In this document: positions 14,296-22,593 of the stretch, in pieces
Numbering within the stretch: position 1 is the stretch's first letter
How the letters are laid out: the number at the start of each line of letters is the position of its first letter
Source of the DNA: JBCCMQ01 sp039179985
GTDB taxonomy: Bacteria > Pseudomonadota > Alphaproteobacteria > Rhodobacterales > Rhodobacteraceae
Direction: 5' to 3'
NCBI GenBank assembly: GCA_039179985.1
Contig: JBCDED010000060.1
Coordinates: 1 to 25,229, forward strand
Length of the DNA: 25,229 bases
Program-made: the position numbers and the translations under genes
The notes under the pieces: generated by a model
Told to the model about the DNA's origin: nothing
Database searches by the model: none
What the model saw: only the letters and a program-made list of their open reading frames with translations

Positions 14296-15296
14296 GACAA
14301 GTCGCGCGCCTTGCCGCGGAAAACTGTATACGCGAGTGCGGTGTACGCGAGGATTGTAGGCAGCACGAAAAGCGTGCCTACAAAGATGATGATCAGGCTT
14401 TCGGGCGCACTCGCCGCTTCGTAGATCGTCAGCTTTTCCGGCACCACGAAAGGGTAGAACGAGTAGGCCATACCGAAGAACGCCAGCACGAAGAGTGCGA
14501 CCGCGGCAATAAACGGCCGTGCGGCCCCTTTGTCATCCGGTGCAGGTAGCGTCTTCAGGGTGCGGTGCAGGTACCAAAGCAGCGCCAGTGACAGGATAGG
14601 CAGCGGTGCGAGGTAGATGACGGCGGGGAAGTCGAACCATTTTTCAAAGTGCCGGATGCTCACAAAGGGTGTGGCGAGTGAGACCGAGCCAAGACCCAGA
14701 ACCACGCCCCAGATGCCGCCCCTGGCCCAGGCAACGGCCTTTTTCTGCAGGGCGCCTTCGGTCTTCAGGATCAACCAAGTCGCCCCGATAAAGCTGTAGC
14801 CGACAGTCAGGAAAACGGCGCAAAGTAACGCAAAGGCGATGTTTGGCCAGGTCCAGTCGAGGCCCATAATGTAGAGGCCCAGCATGAACCCCTGTGCCAG
14901 CGAGGTCATAAGAGAGCCTGCGAAAAACGCGCCATTCCAGATCGGCTTTTGCGGGCTGGGCGCTTTCGCGCGGAACTCAAACGCCACGCCGCGCAGGATG
15001 AGGCCCACAAGCATTATGGCGACGGGCAGGTAGAGCGCGGTCAGGATATCACCGTGGGCCGCCGGGAAAGCCACAAGCAAGATACCGATGGCAAGCACCA
15101 GCCAAGTTTCATTGGCGTCCCAAAAGGGGCCGATTGAGGCGACCATCCTGTCTTTCTCGGCCTCCTCGGCCAGCGGAACCAGCAACCCGACGCCTAGGTC
15201 GAACCCATCGAGTGCCACGTAGATCAGGATCGACAGGCCCATCATCGCGGCGAAGGCGAATGGTAGCCAGATGGCGGGGTCTCCGAACAGGGTCAT
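14286..15296 (-). CDS. cydB: Cytochrome bd-type quinol oxidase subunit II (CydB/CioB)
   Basis: A 336-residue integral membrane protein with about eight to nine hydrophobic helices, the partner of CydA in the bd-type quinol oxidase. It opens with the family motif ILIYVALDGFDLGVGLL and then FWDANETWLVLAIGILLVAFP. Further conserved stretches are LPVAIMLVGLILRGVAFEFR and SFYPFVVPEKLTIYEAAS. The start is the ATG at 15296; an in-frame TTG directly before it (15299) is an alternative, with GGAG 8 nt upstream of the TTG. It lies 8 bp behind cydA and closes the gbsR-cydA-cydB operon. The C-terminus overlaps the end of rpe on the opposite strand by 10 bases. The subunit assignment is firm; cyanide-insensitive (Cio) character is inferred from cydA. 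Confidence 0.94.
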   Translation of the reverse strand: MTLFGDPAIWLPFAFAAMMGLSILIYVALDGFDLGVGLLVPLAEEAEKDRMVASIGPFWDANETWLVLAIGILLVAFPAAHGDILTALYLPVAIMLVGLILRGVAFEFRAKAPSPQKPIWNGAFFAGSLMTSLAQGFMLGLYIMGLDWTWPNIAFALLCAVFLTVGYSFIGATWLILKTEGALQKKAVAWARGGIWGVVLGLGSVSLATPFVSIRHFEKWFDFPAVIYLAPLPILSLALLWYLHRTLKTLPAPDDKGAARPFIAAVALFVLAFFGMAYSFYPFVVPEKLTIYEAASAPESLIIIFVGTLFVLPTILAYTALAYTVFRGKARDLSYD

Positions 15297-15304
15297 CAAG
15301 GTAT

Positions 15305-16681
15305 CTACTCCGCAGGAACCGTTGCCGAGGGCGAGGCTCTGACCGGTCCGGTGCTTTCACCCCTCGCCGCTTTCCGAGCCAGATAGACGACCACTGCGAT
15401 ATAGGCGGTCAAGAGCACGGCATAGACGGTGAGGTAGGTCAGCAGGGTGCCCAGAACCATGGGTGCGGGCACGTCGGCGACGGCCGCCTCGGTGGACAGG
15501 ACACCGTGGACAAGCCAGGGCTGACGGCCGATTTCCGTGGTGTACCAGCCGGCGAGCGTGGCCACCCAGCCCGACAGCGCCATAGGAACCAGAAGATAGA
15601 GCAGTGGCTTTGGTAGCCCGTCGACACCCCGTCTGCGGCGCGCCATGGCCGCCACGCCGAACCAGCTGAGCGCCAGCATCGCAAGACCCGTGCCCACCAT
15701 GATCCGGAAGCTGAAGAAGACCGGTACCACGGGCGGGTGCAGAACCTCGCCGTCGGCGGTAACGAAATCGTTCAGACCCGGCACTTCGCCGTGAAGCGAA
15801 TGGGTGAGGATCAGCGAGGCGCCATTGGGAACGGCAATCTCGAACCGGTTCTCGCGCGTCTCTTCATCCGGGATGGCAAAGAGCACCAGAGGCACGTTGC
15901 CCTGTGTTTCCCAATTGGCTTCCATTGCCGCGACTTTTTGGGGTTGGTATTCGAGGGTGTTGAGGCCGTGTTTGTCGCCGATCAGGATCTGCACCGGGAT
16001 CAGTACGGCCCCAAGGACAAGGCCGAAGCCGAGTGTTGCCCGCGCGCCCTCGCTTTTGTCGCCCAGAAGACGTCGAAGCGCGGAGACACCGGCGACAAGA
16101 AAGGCGACGGTCAGCCCAGAGGACAACAAAACGTGCGTCAGGCGGTAGGGCATCGACGGGTTGAAGATGATTTCCATCCAGTCTGTGGCAAAGGCCACGC
16201 CCTCACGCATCTCGAAGCCCGCAGGCGTGTGCATCCAGCTGTTCAGCACAATGATCCAGAAGGCGGACATGGTCGTCCCGAAGGCCACGAGGAAGGTCGC
16301 GGTCGTGTGCAGCCAGCTGGGCACCCGTGAGGCGCCAAATAGCATGATCCCAAGGAACACCGCCTCAAGGAAGAAGGCGGTCATAACCTCATAGGCCAGG
16401 AGCGGCCCGGCAATATTCCCAACGGTTTCCATAAAGCCCGGCCAGTTGGTGCCGAACTGGAACGACATGGTGATACCGCTCACCACGCCCATGGCAAAAC
16501 TAAGGGCGAAGATTTTGACCCAGAAGCGGTAGGCCTCCATCCACTTCTCGTCGCCGGTCCACTGAAAGCGCAGTTTGAAGAACAACAGCACCCAGCCAAG
16601 CGCGATGGTGATCGTGGGAAAGAGGATGTGGAAGGAGATATTGGCGCCAAACTGGATGCGCGATAAAAGGAGCGTGTCCAT
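15305..16681 (-). CDS. cydA: Cytochrome bd-type quinol oxidase subunit I (CydA/CioA, short Q-loop)
   Basis: A 458-residue, haem-bearing membrane subunit that oxidises quinol and reduces oxygen. Haem ligands are visible at expected places: His18 in QFGANISFHILFPT, His183 in YRLTHVLLSSGL and Met328 in FRIMVGTGLAML. The conserved acidic pair Glu98 and Glu106 lies in AYEVMTAFFLEAVF, and GRQPW is at 385-389. The quinol loop after residue 230 (IGDKHGLNTLEYQPQKVAAME) lacks the long insertion of the E. coli protein (522 residues), placing it in the short-Q-loop group. That group includes the cyanide-insensitive oxidases. The start at 16681 follows AAAGGAAAAGG and lies 3 bp behind the GbsR-type regulator. 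It is expected to be a high-affinity or stress-resistant branch of respiration. Confidence 0.95.
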   Translation of the reverse strand: MDTLLLSRIQFGANISFHILFPTITIALGWVLLFFKLRFQWTGDEKWMEAYRFWVKIFALSFAMGVVSGITMSFQFGTNWPGFMETVGNIAGPLLAYEVMTAFFLEAVFLGIMLFGASRVPSWLHTTATFLVAFGTTMSAFWIIVLNSWMHTPAGFEMREGVAFATDWMEIIFNPSMPYRLTHVLLSSGLTVAFLVAGVSALRRLLGDKSEGARATLGFGLVLGAVLIPVQILIGDKHGLNTLEYQPQKVAAMEANWETQGNVPLVLFAIPDEETRENRFEIAVPNGASLILTHSLHGEVPGLNDFVTADGEVLHPPVVPVFFSFRIMVGTGLAMLALSWFGVAAMARRRRGVDGLPKPLLYLLVPMALSGWVATLAGWYTTEIGRQPWLVHGVLSTEAAVADVPAPMVLGTLLTYLTVYAVLLTAYIAVVVYLARKAARGESTGPVRASPSATVPAE

Positions 16682-16684
16682 AAC

Positions 16685-17242
16685 TCAGGCCTTTTCCTTT
16701 TGTTTCAGCGACACAAGCTGTGCTGTTCCCGAAACCAGCTTGCCGAGCGTCTTGCCCATCTTCATCAGCTGTATCAGGCGTTCCGTTTCCAGGCGGTCAA
16801 GATCGGAATAGAAATCGGTGAGGCTCTCGATCAGTCCGCGCATCTCCGAAATGCGGCCCTGTGCATAGCTGCCGGCAGAATCAGGGGCGCGCAATTCAAG
16901 CTCGCGCAGTTTCGAAAGTGTGGGGTCGATCTCGCGTTTCTTGCGCTCCGCGACCAACGTGCGAACGATGGCCCACATGTCTTCTGGTGTGGTGAAGTAA
17001 TCTCGCCTGTCGTCTGGCTTACGCGAGGTGCGCAAGAGGTTCCAGGATTGCAGTTCCTTCAGACCCATGGAGACGTTTGACCGTGATATTGACAGGGCCT
17101 CCACGATCTCGTCGGCACAGAGCGGCTCTTCGCTGATGAAGAGCAGGGCGTAGATCTGTCCGACAGTGCGATTGATCCCCCAGCGAGAACCCATTTCGCC
17201 GAAGTGCTGCACGAATTCGTAAGTGAGGTCAGAGGTCTGCAT
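16685..17242 (-). CDS. GbsR/MarR-type transcriptional regulator of the cydAB operon
   Basis: A 185-residue winged-helix protein of the GbsR group. The DNA-binding part is near residues 20-85: INRTVGQIYALLFISEEPL, then EIVEALSISRSNVSMGLKEL as the helix-turn-helix, then a wing with RTSRKPDDRRDYF. The C-terminal half is helical and probably a dimer and ligand module. It is the first gene of an operon with the two oxidase subunits; its TGA is 3 bp before the cydA start, so it very likely controls them. A 24-bp palindrome begins 9 bp upstream of its ATG, which suggests autoregulation. The signal it senses cannot be read from the sequence. Confidence 0.9.
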   Translation of the reverse strand: MQTSDLTYEFVQHFGEMGSRWGINRTVGQIYALLFISEEPLCADEIVEALSISRSNVSMGLKELQSWNLLRTSRKPDDRRDYFTTPEDMWAIVRTLVAERKKREIDPTLSKLRELELRAPDSAGSYAQGRISEMRGLIESLTDFYSDLDRLETERLIQLMKMGKTLGKLVSGTAQLVSLKQKEKA

Positions 17243-17250
17243 TGATTCCG

Positions 17251-17274
17251 AATTTTCAGGATATTCTGAAAATT
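17251..17274. promoter_or_regulatory. Palindromic operator candidate upstream of gbsR-cydA-cydB
   Basis: Arms AATTTTCAG (17251-17259) and CTGAAAATT (17266-17274) are perfect inverted repeats. The six central bases continue the symmetry except for one mismatched pair, making a 24-bp near-palindrome. It is AT-rich in a GC-rich region and ends 9 bp before the regulator start codon. That places it across or just downstream of the promoter, where a bound MarR/GbsR dimer would block transcription. Confidence 0.65.
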
Positions 17275-17307
17275 TAGATAGCAGGTTCGCGCCAACAGTA
17301 AACCGGA

Positions 17308-17329
17308 TGCGCTGCGACAGGGCAGCGCA
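17308..17329 (-). terminator. Possible weak terminator after the galactoside operon
   Basis: An 8-bp stem (TGCGCTGC at 17308-17315 pairing with GCAGCGCA at 17322-17329, 6-nt loop) starts 7 bases past the stop of the aldose epimerase gene. On the minus strand it is followed only by TCCGGTTTA, so the T tract is poor. It may pause polymerase between this operon and gbsR-cydAB. Confidence 0.35.
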
Positions 17330-17335
17330 GTAGTT

Positions 17336-18325
17336 TTAGGTAAACCGGATCTGCGTGATCTGCCGGTAAGTGTCCGACGAGGCGGTCAGGATACTAGGAA
17401 ATTCCGGGTTGTTTAGCGCATCAGGCCAGCCTTGCGCCTCAAGCGCAACACCGGCAAAGGGCCCGTAGTCCTCGCCGGTATGTCCCAGGTGCGGCGCCGT
17501 TTGCAGGCGCGTGGCCGTGTAGACTTGCAGCCCCGGTTCGGTCGTTTCGAGCGTCAGCGTCGGGCCACCGGGCGCCTGGAGGACCGCCGCTTGCCTCAAG
17601 GGGCCGCGCGCGCCCGACAGGCAGTAGTTGTTGTCAATGCCGTCCATGCGCGCCGGGTCCAGCGGCGTGGGCTTGCGCAGATCGAACGGCGTGCCCGCCA
17701 AAGTCGCCGGGCGTTCCGGGAGGCTGAGCGCATCCGTCGGCAAATAACGCTCCGCCCGCACCTCAAGGCGGTGTTGCGCAGTTTCCTTGCGTCCGTCGAG
17801 CGTCCAGTAGCTGTGGTTGGCGAAGTTAAACGCCGTCAGGCTATCGGTTGTCGCGGTGATCTCTAGTGACAGCGTCGCGGGCGCTTCCACGGCGAAGAGC
17901 GCTTCGATGTGTCGATGACCGGGCAGCCCAGCGGCGAGATGTTCCAGCTCGAGGGCAAGGTTCACATAGTCGACGCCATGGTCTTTTACCGTCCAAAGCC
18001 GCGCGTGTGTCCCGCCTGTGCCGGAATGGAGCGTGGTGACCCCGCCTTCATTGGCTTCCAGCGGATAGACTGTGCCGCCAATCGTTGCCGACGCCCCGCC
18101 GACGCGGTTGGCAACCGGCCCGACGATGGCCCCAAAAAACGCCATAGGGCCGAGGTACGGAGGCAGGTCCGGCGCGCCGAGCGTCAAACTGTGCAAAAAA
18201 CCCGCAAGCCGAACGTCCTGAAGGATCGCACCAAGGCTCAGCACCGTTGCCGACAGATCTCCCGCCGTGATTGTCACGGCCTGTACCTCCTGGCCGCCGG
18301 GCAGGGTTCCGAAGCGGCGGATCAA
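17336..18325 (-). CDS. galM: Aldose 1-epimerase (galactose mutarotase)
   Basis: A 329-residue enzyme interconverting alpha and beta anomers of galactose, useful here because both alpha- and beta-galactosidases are encoded alongside. Family residues are visible: Asn73-Arg74 in VANRVGG, His100 in TTLHSG, catalytic acid His171 in NHSYW, Asp231 in MDGIDNNY and catalytic base Glu296 in EAQGWPDALNNPEFP. The start is uncertain. No ATG fits. A TTG at 18325 overlaps the stop of the GH42 gene as TTGA with GGGAG 9 nt upstream, and gives a normal N-terminus (IRRFGTLPGGQEV). A TTG at 18340 would add five residues. It is the last gene of the operon. Confidence 0.9.
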   Translation of the reverse strand: MIRRFGTLPGGQEVQAVTITAGDLSATVLSLGAILQDVRLAGFLHSLTLGAPDLPPYLGPMAFFGAIVGPVANRVGGASATIGGTVYPLEANEGGVTTLHSGTGGTHARLWTVKDHGVDYVNLALELEHLAAGLPGHRHIEALFAVEAPATLSLEITATTDSLTAFNFANHSYWTLDGRKETAQHRLEVRAERYLPTDALSLPERPATLAGTPFDLRKPTPLDPARMDGIDNNYCLSGARGPLRQAAVLQAPGGPTLTLETTEPGLQVYTATRLQTAPHLGHTGEDYGPFAGVALEAQGWPDALNNPEFPSILTASSDTYRQITQIRFT

Positions 18326-20226
18326 CCCAGCGGCTCCCAAACGACGCCGGCAGCCGGTATCTCGCGGCCTTCAAACCGCACCGCTTCGGTGCCGTAGTTG
18401 AAGAGAAAGCGGTGGTCGCCTGTCTGCCGCTGCCGGAGCGCTCCGGGCATCGCGGTGACGCTGATGTCAGCCTCGGCACAGAGCGACAGGAGGATCCGGT
18501 CGAGCAGCTGGTCATCGGGCCAGCCGCCGAGGTAGTGGAGGCCACCGTTCCGCACCAGAAGCGGCGCGCCCCCTGTTAGCGCCAGTGCGGGCTGTGCCGC
18601 GCCTTCAAGATGTTCGAGCCAGCGGATAACTTCGCCACCCCCGTCCACCGGCGCGGGCAGCCCTGGCGGCAGGCTTTCGACGCGACTGACGGCAATGTCG
18701 AGGCCAGGCAGGTTCGGCGGCATCGGCACCGGGATCGACATCTCCGTGGTCTTCGCATTGCTGCGCGGCCCGATCAGAGCCAGGCCGCCGAAGTCCGCCA
18801 GCACCCGCAGCATTCCGTCGCCCATGGTCGCAAGGCCAGGGGCAAGGATCAGTTTGCGACCTTCCAGCCCGCTGCCATCCGCTGGCACGATATCCACGTT
18901 CAGCCCAAGCCGTCTCAGCCCGCGGTAGCAAGCAAAAATCAGTTCGAAATAGTCGAAATCGGCACCCTGCGGCTGAACCTCCCAGGTCCATTGGGACGGG
19001 TAGTCGAAAACCAGAGCCACCTCCGCCCGGGGCGCGCTGACCAGGGGCGCCTCTGGCAATTCCTCGGCCACCGCGCGCGCCTCAAAAAGGCCCTGGGCCG
19101 GTTCAGCGTCCACACGCAAGAGCCCGGCATGTTGTTGCTCCTGCGCAAAGGGCGCCTGGCGCCATCGGAAAAAGCACACGGTCTCCGCGCCATGGGCAAA
19201 AGCCTCCCATGCCCAGAGGCGCACCATGCCGGGAAGGGGCGCCGGGTTCCAGGGCGCCCAGTTCACCGGTCCGGGTTGTTGTTCCATGATCCACCAGCGC
19301 CCGCGCCCTACGGCGCGGTAGAGATCGTGGTGGAAGGCCTGAAAATCCGGGTGACCCTGCCGGGCAAAGGCCAATTTCTCTGCCTTTGTGACGCCACTGC
19401 GGTCGATCAGAAAACCCAGCGGGTAGCTGTCCCAGCTGGCCACATCCAGATCGGCACCGACGTCAAAATGGTCGAACTCCGTGATGCGGCCCATGTAATT
19501 GTGGATCAGCGGTGCGTCGGTGAAGCCGCGCAGGATATCCGCCTGCGCCTTATTGAAGGCCACCACCTGGTCCGACGCAAACCGCCGGAAGGCCATTACA
19601 TGTGCCGGGTTGGGCTCGGTGACTGTCAGGCTTGGCAGGCCGATACCCTCGAAACTGGCATACTCCATGGACCAGAAGACGTTGCCCCAGGCCCGGTTGA
19701 GTGCTTCAGGCGATTGATACCGCTGCGCGCACCAGTCACGAAAAGCGGCCAGCGCCGCCTGCGAGTAGCTGAGCGTTGTGTCGTGACAGCCGTACTCATT
19801 GTCCGTCTGCCAGGCGGCAACATGCGGGTTCCTGCCATAGCGCTCGCCCAGGAGACGCACAATGCGGCGGCATTCCTCCAGATAGCCGCGGTGTGAAAAG
19901 CAGTAGTGCCGCCGTGATCCGAACCCCAGTGTCCGGCCCTCGGCGTCAACAGGCAGCATGTCGGGGTGCTTGTCCAGCATCCAGCGCGGCGGGGTGGCGG
20001 TGGGCGTGCCCATGATTACTTGCAACCCGGCCGCGCCGAGCACGTCGATGGCCCGGTCGAGCCAGTCCCAGTCAAATTGGCCCGGCGTTGGTTCGATCCG
20101 GGACCAGGCGAATTCACCGATCCGGACCCACGATAGGCCTGCGTCCGCCATCATGGCGGCGTCGGTCGCCCAGCGGTCTTCGGGCCAGTGTTCTGGGTAG
20201 TAGCAGACCCCAAGCGTGCGCTTCAC
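18322..20226 (-). CDS. GH42 beta-galactosidase
   Basis: A 634-residue glycoside hydrolase family 42 enzyme cleaving terminal beta-galactosides. It opens with GVCYYPEHWPEDRW, the family signature. The acid/base Glu144 lies in AWQTDNEYG and the nucleophile Glu315 in WWIMEQQPG. A TIM barrel spans about residues 1-370, followed by the trimerisation-type alpha/beta domain (VALVFDYPSQWTWE and after) and a short beta domain ending EGREIPAAGVVWEPLG. There is no signal peptide, so it is cytoplasmic and acts on imported oligosaccharides. The start is GTG, overlapping the stop of the SMP-30 gene as GTGA. GH42 enzymes often act on short beta-galactosides from plant or algal polysaccharides rather than lactose; the substrate is not determinable here. 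Confidence 0.95.
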   Translation of the reverse strand: MKRTLGVCYYPEHWPEDRWATDAAMMADAGLSWVRIGEFAWSRIEPTPGQFDWDWLDRAIDVLGAAGLQVIMGTPTATPPRWMLDKHPDMLPVDAEGRTLGFGSRRHYCFSHRGYLEECRRIVRLLGERYGRNPHVAAWQTDNEYGCHDTTLSYSQAALAAFRDWCAQRYQSPEALNRAWGNVFWSMEYASFEGIGLPSLTVTEPNPAHVMAFRRFASDQVVAFNKAQADILRGFTDAPLIHNYMGRITEFDHFDVGADLDVASWDSYPLGFLIDRSGVTKAEKLAFARQGHPDFQAFHHDLYRAVGRGRWWIMEQQPGPVNWAPWNPAPLPGMVRLWAWEAFAHGAETVCFFRWRQAPFAQEQQHAGLLRVDAEPAQGLFEARAVAEELPEAPLVSAPRAEVALVFDYPSQWTWEVQPQGADFDYFELIFACYRGLRRLGLNVDIVPADGSGLEGRKLILAPGLATMGDGMLRVLADFGGLALIGPRSNAKTTEMSIPVPMPPNLPGLDIAVSRVESLPPGLPAPVDGGGEVIRWLEHLEGAAQPALALTGGAPLLVRNGGLHYLGGWPDDQLLDRILLSLCAEADISVTAMPGALRQRQTGDHRFLFNYGTEAVRFEGREIPAAGVVWEPLG

Positions 20227-21074
20227 AGGATCACCTGAAACTCAGGAATGCCCCTCGCCACGCTTTCGGCAAAGAAGGTCTTGCCCGCACCCGGTTCCGC
20301 GGCCAGCGCCGCGTCGGTCATGGTCTGCGTGGCGGATGTGCAAAAGAGCGTCGTCATGTCTTTGCCGCCGAAGGCCGGGCATGTCGTCTGAGAAGCGCCC
20401 ATTTCGACCGCGCGCAGGAAGGCGCCATCCGGTCCGTAGGCCGCAACGCGCGAGCCGCCGTACTGGGCGTTCCAGAGGTTGCCGTCAGCATCCAGCACGG
20501 CGCCATCGGGCAGCCAGCCGTCCGCGGCCGGATTGCAGAAAACAGTGGGATCGCCCGTCGGCCAGCCGTCCTTGTCGAGCGGCATCTTCAAGATCCGGCC
20601 GTCATGGGTGTCAGTGAAAAATCCGTGGCTGCCATCTGGCGCAAAGCACAGCGCATTCGGCACGTCGATCCCGGTGAAAATTGTCCGCACCTCGCCCCGG
20701 TAGTAGCGGTAAAAGCTGCCCGCTGCTTTCTCGTGATCCTTACCCATCGTGCCGATCCAGAACCCGCCATGCGCGTCGGCCCGCCCGTCGTTCGAGCGTG
20801 TGACAGGGTTATCGGCTTCAAGTGCGCAGATTTCTTCATGCGCGCCGGTCGTGATGTCAAAAAGGTGCAGCGCCCGTTCCGACCCGATGAGCAGCCGGTC
20901 TTCGTCCACCCAGGCGAGGGCCGAGATGATGACGGGGAAATCCCACTGGTCGCCGCCGCTGCGCAAGAGGCGCTTGTTGTGAACATCGCACCAGAAAAGC
21001 TCCTGGCGTTTGGGGTGCCAGTGCAGCCCTTCGCCCAGCCAGCACGCCCGATCGTCAAAAATTCTTGCTTTCAT
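20223..21074 (-). CDS. SMP-30/gluconolactonase family lactonase, likely galactonolactonase
   Basis: A 283-residue six-bladed beta-propeller lactonase. Metal-binding residues expected in the SMP-30 family are visible: Glu15 in WLGEGLHWHP, Asn140 in DVPNALCFAPDG and Asp190 in WLPDGAVLDADGNLW. RSNDGRADAHGGFWIGTM at 93-110 supplies the substrate-side Asn and Asp. In this operon it should open galactono-lactone, made by the galactose dehydrogenase, to galactonate. Its ATG overlaps the dgoA stop as ATGA and its stop overlaps the GH42 start. The family is certain; galactonolactone as substrate is inferred from context. Confidence 0.9.
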   Translation of the reverse strand: MKARIFDDRACWLGEGLHWHPKRQELFWCDVHNKRLLRSGGDQWDFPVIISALAWVDEDRLLIGSERALHLFDITTGAHEEICALEADNPVTRSNDGRADAHGGFWIGTMGKDHEKAAGSFYRYYRGEVRTIFTGIDVPNALCFAPDGSHGFFTDTHDGRILKMPLDKDGWPTGDPTVFCNPAADGWLPDGAVLDADGNLWNAQYGGSRVAAYGPDGAFLRAVEMGASQTTCPAFGGKDMTTLFCTSATQTMTDAALAAEPGAGKTFFAESVARGIPEFQVIL

Positions 21075-21676
21075 GCCGCCACCGTATCGTAGGCCGCCAC
21101 CATCTTGACGGCCCTTTCCCCGACCTCTTCAGCCGATATGCCAGGCTTATAGAGCGCCGATCCGATCCCGAAGCCGTTGGCGCCTGCGGCCAGCCAGTCT
21201 GCAAAGTTCGCAGGGCCAACACCGCCTACCATGTAGATTGAGGTTTCGGCGGGCAGCACCGCGCGGATCGCTTTCAGCCCCTCGGTGCCCATGAGGAAGG
21301 AAGGAAAGACTTTCAGCGCATCGGCTCCCGCATCAAGCGCAGCGAAGCACTCGGTTGGAGTGAGCACGCCCGGATAGCTCTGCATCCCTAGGTCTTTCGT
21401 TGCTTCGATGACCTTGGTGTTGCAATTGGGAGAGACGACAAGCCGGCCACCCACGCGGGCGACTTCCGACACGTCTTCTGTGGTCAGAACCGTGCCCGCG
21501 CCAATCTGTGCGCTGGTTTCGAAAGCCTCTACAATCGCGGCGATGCTGTCGAAGGGCTTGGGCGAATTCAATGGCACTTCGATGCGGTCGATACCCGCCG
21601 TGATAAGCGCGCCCGCCACGCCGACGGCCTCGGAAGGCTCGATGCCGCGCAGGATTGCTACGAGGGGCCGTGTCAT
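21071..21676 (-). CDS. dgoA: 2-dehydro-3-deoxy-6-phosphogalactonate aldolase
   Basis: A 201-residue class I aldolase splitting 2-keto-3-deoxy-6-phosphogalactonate into pyruvate and glyceraldehyde 3-phosphate. The start at the ATG at 21676 overlaps the dgoK stop (ATGA) and gives the family N-terminus PLVAILRGI. Visible residues are Glu33 in IEVPLNSP, the phosphate-side GAGTVL at 59-64, SPNCNT at 82-87 and Schiff-base Lys122 in ALKVFPS. GGVGPANFADWLAAGANGFGIGSALY near the C-terminus is the phosphate-binding loop. The ILRGI and NSP features favour the galactonate over the gluconate (Eda) enzyme, and adjacency to dgoK supports this. Length is normal. Confidence 0.94.
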   Translation of the reverse strand: MTRPLVAILRGIEPSEAVGVAGALITAGIDRIEVPLNSPKPFDSIAAIVEAFETSAQIGAGTVLTTEDVSEVARVGGRLVVSPNCNTKVIEATKDLGMQSYPGVLTPTECFAALDAGADALKVFPSFLMGTEGLKAIRAVLPAETSIYMVGGVGPANFADWLAAGANGFGIGSALYKPGISAEEVGERAVKMVAAYDTVAA

Positions 21677-22593
21677 TGGGTCGTCTCCTTGAGGGCCCGG
21701 TGCGCGGCGGCAAGCCCGGCCAGTGTCATCCGTTCGGCGTCTGCCACCGTCGCGGCGACGCCCTGTGCGGCCAATGCTGCGCCATAAGCTTCGGCCAGCG
21801 CGTCCGCGCCAAGGATCGCCACCTGTTGGCCCAGCCAATAGGGGCGCGCGGCCGCCAGTTCGGCCCCGATCAGGTAGCCCGAAAGCTCTGCCCGGGACAC
21901 AGACGGGTTCTGCCCGTCGAGGAGGTGCCGTGCCCGAATACCAAAAAGCGCCCCAGCCAGGCCTTCCGGGCGCGACAGCGTGTCGGACAGGGCGCTCAGA
22001 AAGGCGTTTTTGTCCCAGCCGTCTCCGCCAGTGGAATGCTTTAGCACACTGTGACCCGAAAGGCATGCGAACAGCTCGCCAGTCATGAAGGTCTTGAAGC
22101 TCACGACCTCACCCGCCGAGACATGGGCCCATTTCGTGTGGGTGCCGGGCAGGCACATGATCCCGTCGAACTCCTTGTTCAGCGCCAGAAAGCCCGCGAT
22201 CTGGGTTTCCTCGCCGCGCATGACGTCTGCCGGCGCGGTTTGCCTTAGGCCCGGCACAACATGCACGGACAGGCGGCCGTCGGACATGGGCGCGCGGATA
22301 AGGTCCGGGCCGAGAGGTTCGGACGGGACCGGAACATAGGGCGCTTCGACCCAGCCCTGCCGCGAGCCGACCATACCACAGGCGACTGCGGTCAAGTGCC
22401 GCTCGCCCAGAAGTGGCTCGACGAGCGACAGGAGCGCAAGCTCAAAGGCATCGCGGGCAAGTTTGCCCATTCCGGCCTCGGACGCGCCCTTCCAGAGCAC
22501 GGTGTCAGAGGCCGACAGCGCCCAGACCCGCAGATGGCTGGTGCCCCAGTCAACAGCCAGCCAGTCGGCTTTGATATCGGCAGGCGAACTCAT
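21673..22593 (-). CDS. dgoK: 2-dehydro-3-deoxygalactonokinase
   Basis: A 306-residue kinase phosphorylating 2-keto-3-deoxygalactonate at C6. The N-terminal phosphate motif is WLAVDWGTSHLRVW. Further family stretches are VACGMVGSRQGWVEAPYV (70-87), the MRGEETQIAGFLAL region and CLPGTHTKWAHV, then SFKTFMTGELFACLSGHSVL. Length and order are normal. It overlaps the SDR gene upstream (ATGA) and dgoA downstream (ATGA), so its translation is coupled on both sides. It acts after galactonate dehydratase, which is not encoded in this window. Confidence 0.94.
   Translation of the reverse strand: MSSPADIKADWLAVDWGTSHLRVWALSASDTVLWKGASEAGMGKLARDAFELALLSLVEPLLGERHLTAVACGMVGSRQGWVEAPYVPVPSEPLGPDLIRAPMSDGRLSVHVVPGLRQTAPADVMRGEETQIAGFLALNKEFDGIMCLPGTHTKWAHVSAGEVVSFKTFMTGELFACLSGHSVLKHSTGGDGWDKNAFLSALSDTLSRPEGLAGALFGIRARHLLDGQNPSVSRAELSGYLIGAELAAARPYWLGQQVAILGADALAEAYGAALAAQGVAATVADAERMTLAGLAAAHRALKETTQ

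Noticed and set aside
17238..17255. FNR-like half-site TTGAT near the gbsR start codon
   Set aside because: The second half does not match ATCAA, and the site overlaps the start codon region.
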